Of a DNA stretch of 64,000 nucleotides, positions 60,106-64,000 are shown in pieces; within the stretch, counting starts at the first letter, position 1, and each line of letters opens with the position of its first letter. Source of the stretch: Chitinophagaceae bacterium (GTDB lineage Bacteria > Bacteroidota > Bacteroidia > Chitinophagales > Chitinophagaceae); the NCBI GenBank assembly GCA_004297075.1, contig SCVK01000396.1:62001-126000 (forward strand), in the 5' to 3' direction. A model generated the notes under the pieces. That model was not told the origin of the DNA and searched no databases. It saw only the letters and a list, made by a program, of their open reading frames with translations. The position numbers and the translations under genes were made by a program.

Positions 60106-60278
60106 CTGTAGGGGGAGGGATCGAACCTCCACGAGGCAGTTAGCTGTAGTACAAAGTTCGGTGGTCGACCCCGGTCATCTGACTATTGCTAATCAAATGG
60201 CTCTATGCTACGTTTATCCTGTTATCCTCACCCCCGAGACAAGAGGGCATGTCTGCCAAAAATTTCATCACCCCACAG
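60106..60278 (-). ncRNA. tRNA-like structured RNA (~172 nt) with large insertion at variable-loop position
   Basis: Minus strand: acceptor TGTGGGG / CCCTACA; D-arm TGATGAAATTTTTGGCAGACATG; anticodon-like hairpin CCCTC-TTGTCTC-GGGGG; perfect T-arm GGAGG-TTCGATC-CCTCC; ~100 nt between anticodon-like and T arms; terminator downstream. Confidence 0.6.
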
Positions 60279-60428
60279 TATATAAGAACCCGTCGCTGTT
60301 ACATTGACAAGACAATATTACGGTAAAATCTCTATTCATTGTAAATAATTCAATAAATATTTTGATAATATAGAAAACATTTAATAAATTTGATATTGTA
60401 TTGAATAATTACAAAAATATAAATCAAT

Positions 60429-60902
60429 ATGGGGGTAAAATTGAATCTTGACAAATTGGATTTCCAGATCATCCAGGAAATGATGGAAGATGCAGAGATC
60501 TCTTATGCCGACCTGGGTAAGAAACTCTTTGTTTCCGGTGGTACCATTCATGTGCGTATCAAGAAACTGGAAGAGCTAAAGGTAGTGAAAGGTAAAAAAT
60601 TATCGGTAGATCTCAAATCACTGGGCTACGATGTGATCGCTTTTATCGGGGTATACCTCGAAAAAAGCTCTTTATACGATAGTGTGGCCAAAGAACTGAA
60701 AAAGATCCCGCAGATCGTTCGCCTCAACTATACCACGGGTAATTACAGCATGTTTGCCGAAATCGTATGCAAGGATATCCAGGAACTCCGCTTTGTACTG
60801 CACGATGAACTGCAGAAGATCAAGGGAATTGAACGTACCGAGACCTTTATCTCACTCGAAGAAAGCCTCGACCGGAATGTAGTGGTGGCGCCGCAGTCCT
60901 GA
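60429..60902 (+). CDS. Lrp/AsnC-family transcriptional regulator
   Basis: LDKLDFQIIQEMMEDAEISYADLGKKLFVSGGTIHVRIKKLEE plus RAM-like domain. Confidence 0.92.
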   Translation: MGVKLNLDKLDFQIIQEMMEDAEISYADLGKKLFVSGGTIHVRIKKLEELKVVKGKKLSVDLKSLGYDVIAFIGVYLEKSSLYDSVAKELKKIPQIVRLNYTTGNYSMFAEIVCKDIQELRFVLHDELQKIKGIERTETFISLEESLDRNVVVAPQS

Positions 60903-60929
60903 CAGGAATAAATTGTATTTTCATAGCCT

Positions 60930-61793
60930 ATGCAAAGCTCTTCTTTTAACCTGGTGACGGTGGTTGCTGCCCTGCAGAAACGCTGGACAATCATCGTGTT
61001 TTTTATCATAGCGAGTATAATGGCTGCCGCTATTACGGTGTATCTGATGCCTGCTTATTATCGGTCAACCGCTACCCTCGTATCGGCCAATCCGGTGCTG
61101 GCAGATAAAGCCAGGTTCTTCAACAGCAATATACAGAACCTGTATTCCTATTTCGGTTCAGGTGATGACCTTGACAGGATTGCCGGTATAGCGGATCTTG
61201 ATACGACTTATAAACAACTGGTTGATGAATTTGATCTCATAAATTATTATGCGCTCCGCGGCGACAGTGTTTCGTTGTTGCGAAGAAAAGCGGTGCTGCT
61301 TTTACGCAAAGATCTTTCCTTGCAGAAAACTGATAAGGATCAGTTACTCATCAAAATATGGACCCAGGACAGGAACTTATCCGCCAGACTGGTTAATCGT
61401 ATGGTAAGCCTGATAGAAGCAACCGAAACTAACCTATGGCAAACGCATTACAGGCAGGCTGTCGGAAACCTGCAACTCGCTGTTACAGGCATGGAAACGA
61501 AATACGATGCATTAAGCGATAGTTTCCGGTTGGCTACTCCTTCCCATAAGGAGTTGGTAACTGCCCAGATGCGTACCCTGCTTGATCAGTTACAGCAATA
61601 CCGGAAAACAGCAGATGAATTTACCCTGGCCATTGCCACACCACCAGCTGTTCTGTATGTATTGGAAACAGCTGTACCTGCGGCTAAGGCAGAAAGGCCG
61701 GATAAATTGGCCATATTGGTTGCAACAGGTCTGGTTTCCTGTGTGTTTATCTGTTTGCTGGTATTGGTGAATGATAGAAAGCAACCTGCCTGA
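60930..61793 (+). CDS. Wzz/chain-length determinant-like protein
   Basis: N-terminal TM, VYLMPAYYRSTATLVS, coiled-coil, C-terminal PAKAERPDKLAILVATGLVSCVFICLLVL. Confidence 0.8.
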   Translation: MQSSSFNLVTVVAALQKRWTIIVFFIIASIMAAAITVYLMPAYYRSTATLVSANPVLADKARFFNSNIQNLYSYFGSGDDLDRIAGIADLDTTYKQLVDEFDLINYYALRGDSVSLLRRKAVLLLRKDLSLQKTDKDQLLIKIWTQDRNLSARLVNRMVSLIEATETNLWQTHYRQAVGNLQLAVTGMETKYDALSDSFRLATPSHKELVTAQMRTLLDQLQQYRKTADEFTLAIATPPAVLYVLETAVPAAKAERPDKLAILVATGLVSCVFICLLVLVNDRKQPA

Positions 61794-63294
61794 TATGACA
61801 GGGTCTGTGCGGCCATACCAGCGAAACCTTTACCTCTCCTCGGTGATTTTTCTGTTGAGTGGTATATGGGCCATTACCCGGCACCAACCCTATTGGCTGC
61901 TGATCCCTTTTGTGTGGATCTTATTTCCAGCGATATTTCGTTTCCTGATTAACCAACCGGGTAAGCTATTCTGGGCATGGCTGGTCTGTTTGCCTTTATC
62001 TACAGAGCTGAATATCACACCGGCACTGGGACTTGATTTTCCGGGCGAGATCTTGCTGGTACTGCTTACGGCTATGATTGTTATTCGCTGGATCCATCAA
62101 CCCTTATGGGTGCCTTATGATCTGGTAAAACATCCGTTGTTTTTGATACTGCTGATTTACCTGTGCTGGATCGGGATTACTTGTTTTTATTCGGTAGAAA
62201 CAGTGCTCTCGGTAAAATACCTGTTGGCCAAAATCTGGTATATAGTTCCGTTGGTGGTTTTGCCGCAAGTGTTACTGAAAGGGCGAACTGACAGCCGGAA
62301 GCTGGCCCTGTGTTTATTGATGCCGATGGCATGGGTGGTGTTGCAAACCCTGATCCGCCATGCTTTGTATGGATTTCGTTTTGAGGCTGTTCAAAAAACA
62401 CTGACTCCTTTTTTCAGGAATCATGTTAACTACTCCGCTTTATTGGTTTGCCTGTTGCCGGTAGCAGGATGTTTATGGATGCTAACTCCCCGGGAAAATA
62501 GATCCAGAAAATGGATCGGTTATGGGATATTACTGGGTATAACCGGCGTTTATTTTGCTTATTCCCGCGGCGCCTGGATCGCGTTACTGGTTGGTATGGC
62601 CATCATACCGGTGGTTAGGCGCAGAAAAATGGGCATGCTGGTAACCATAGCAGGCATAATCATTCTGACAACAACAACCTGGCTGGTGACAGATGAAAAC
62701 TATATCCGTTTTTCTCCGGAACATGACCAGACCATTTTTCACACTGATTTCAGCGAACATATGCTTGCCACGGTACAACTCAAAGATGTATCTACCGCAG
62801 AAAGATTTTACCGCTGGATTGCCGGTGTAAAAATGCTGGCCGAAAAACCGGTAACGGGGTTTGGTCCCAATAGTTTTTATCTGCATTACCGTCCTTATAC
62901 GGTCAGCAGTTTTGAAACATGGGTGAGTAATAATCCCGAGCATTCCACTGTACATAATTATTTTATTCTCATTGCCCTTGAACAGGGATTGATTGGTTTG
63001 ATATTATTCTGTGTTTTATATTTTGGTATGTTGTTTCACCTGCAGTCTTTGTATCACCGCCTGCAAAACCCTGTTTACAGAACCATGACCCTCACCATTG
63101 CCATGATACTCGTCATGATCGGCGTCATCAACAGCATGAGCGATATGATTGAAACAGATAAGATCGGCGGACTTTTCTGGTTATGCCTCGGAATGGTGAT
63201 CTGGCTGGAGCGGAAGAACAGAGAGGAGAGGGAGGTGTTGGCGACCGGGGAGAATATCGAACGCCGAACACCGAATATTGAACACCGAACGTAA
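61771..63294 (+). CDS. O-antigen ligase family protein
   Basis: Polytopic; YFAYSRGAWIALLVG; PVTGFGPNSF...NNPEHSTVHNYFILIALEQGLIGLILF. Confidence 0.88.
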   Translation: MIESNLPDMTGSVRPYQRNLYLSSVIFLLSGIWAITRHQPYWLLIPFVWILFPAIFRFLINQPGKLFWAWLVCLPLSTELNITPALGLDFPGEILLVLLTAMIVIRWIHQPLWVPYDLVKHPLFLILLIYLCWIGITCFYSVETVLSVKYLLAKIWYIVPLVVLPQVLLKGRTDSRKLALCLLMPMAWVVLQTLIRHALYGFRFEAVQKTLTPFFRNHVNYSALLVCLLPVAGCLWMLTPRENRSRKWIGYGILLGITGVYFAYSRGAWIALLVGMAIIPVVRRRKMGMLVTIAGIIILTTTTWLVTDENYIRFSPEHDQTIFHTDFSEHMLATVQLKDVSTAERFYRWIAGVKMLAEKPVTGFGPNSFYLHYRPYTVSSFETWVSNNPEHSTVHNYFILIALEQGLIGLILFCVLYFGMLFHLQSLYHRLQNPVYRTMTLTIAMILVMIGVINSMSDMIETDKIGGLFWLCLGMVIWLERKNREEREVLATGENIERRTPNIEHRT

Positions 63295-63378
63295 AACAGA
63301 AGAACAGAAGAACAGACGAACAGACGAACAGATGAACAGATGAACAGATGAACAGATGAACAGATGAACAGATGAACA
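63295..63378 (+). repeat. Tandem ~8-bp repeat (GAACAGAT and variants)
   Basis: gaacagaagaacagacgaacagacgaacagatgaacagatgaacagatgaacagatgaacagatgaacagatgaacaagg. Confidence 0.9.
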
Positions 63379-63496
63379 AGGAACAGGTGAAAGCAGAACA
63401 TCAAACATAGAACAAAAAAATCCGGATGACCGCATTATAAACCCTCATCTCTCCGATCGATATTCGTCAGTTCCTTGTTCGTCTGTTCATCTGTTC

Positions 63497-64000
63497 CTAG
63501 AGTTTTCCCCGCACATTCAACGCATCTCTCAATCCATTACCCAATAAATTAAAAGCGAGTACCAGCAGCATGATGGCTATACCCGGTGCCAGTGCCAGCA
63601 TGGGGTTGTGGGTGATGATGAAATTGTAGTTTTCTTTGATCATGAGTCCCCAACTGGGCTGTGGTGGTTGTACACCTACGCCGAGAAAACTAAGACCTGC
63701 TTCCATAACAATAGCAGAGGCGAAATTGCTGGCGGCGATGACCATGACCGGGCCGAGAATATTGGGAAGTATATGGCGGAAAATGGTACGTGTGTGTGAG
63801 TAGCCCAGTGCACGGGTGGCTTCTACATATTCCAGTTCACGGATGGCGAGCACCTGGCCTCTTACCAGCCTGGCCACATTTACCCACATGGTTAGTCCCA
63901 CGGCAATGAATACCTGCCAGAAACCTTTGCCGAGGGCCAGTGTAATGGCAAATACCAGCAGCAGGGTTGGAATACTCCAGATCACATTGATCAGCCACAT
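63497..64000 (-). CDS. ABC transporter permease (DppC/OppC-type), partial at window edge
   Basis: LARLVRGQVLAIRELEYVEATRALGYSHTRTIFRHILPNILGPVMV (EAA loop); SFLGVGVQPPQPSWGLMI. Confidence 0.93.
   Translation of the reverse strand: MWLINVIWSIPTLLLVFAITLALGKGFWQVFIAVGLTMWVNVARLVRGQVLAIRELEYVEATRALGYSHTRTIFRHILPNILGPVMVIAASNFASAIVMEAGLSFLGVGVQPPQPSWGLMIKENYNFIITHNPMLALAPGIAIMLLVLAFNLLGNGLRDALNVRGKL

Noticed and set aside
60106-60278. tmRNA (ssrA)
   Set aside because: Too short (~172 nt), no tag ORF ending in an ALAA-like peptide, an anticodon-like arm is present, and no G3-U70 pair.
63295-63378. CRISPR array
   Set aside because: Contiguous 8-bp tandem repeat without spacers and no cas genes in the window.
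63075-63435. Three minus-strand ORFs with MFICSSVHLFICSSV-type sequence
   Set aside because: Translations of the tandem 8-bp repeat; low-complexity artefacts rather than genes.

Overview
This 64 kb window is Bacteroidota-type DNA. SusC/SusD, ECF sigma/FecR, LytTR, T9SS and Bacteroidetes tra modules are all present, and it resembles Chitinophagaceae. It reads as five blocks. (1) 1-11.3 kb: ordinary chromosome-like genes (two outer-membrane beta-barrel receptors, PAP2 phosphatase, OmpR/HK pair, PepSY-like protein, EamA, a decayed TolC fragment, methyltransferase, sterol-desaturase-like protein, Crp/Fnr regulator). (2) 11.5-28.4 kb: a dense accessory/defence-like island with candidate HEPN, PIN, BECR, PD-(D/E)XK, PLD, CoiA-like, AbiV and Abi-C proteins plus a Ser/Thr kinase. 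It includes a tightly packed six-gene minus-strand operon. (3) 28.6-37.2 kb: ECF sigma, FecR, SusC, SusD, TlpA and DsbD-N, a typical nutrient-uptake locus. (4) 37.6-59.9 kb: panD, a LytTR/LytS pair, then a T9SS-type giant repeat adhesin with a PorV-like protein directly upstream of a traE-F-G-I-J-K-M-N conjugation cluster. (5) 60-64 kb: an unusual ~172-nt tRNA-like RNA, an Lrp regulator, Wzz, O-antigen ligase, a tandem 8-bp repeat and an ABC permease. The best candidates for something undescribed are the six-gene HEPN/AbiV/REase/PLD/CoiA operon, the tRNA-like RNA with a ~100-nt insertion in the variable-loop position, and the adhesin/PorV module attached to the tra operon. All assignments come from reading the sequence; no database search was run.
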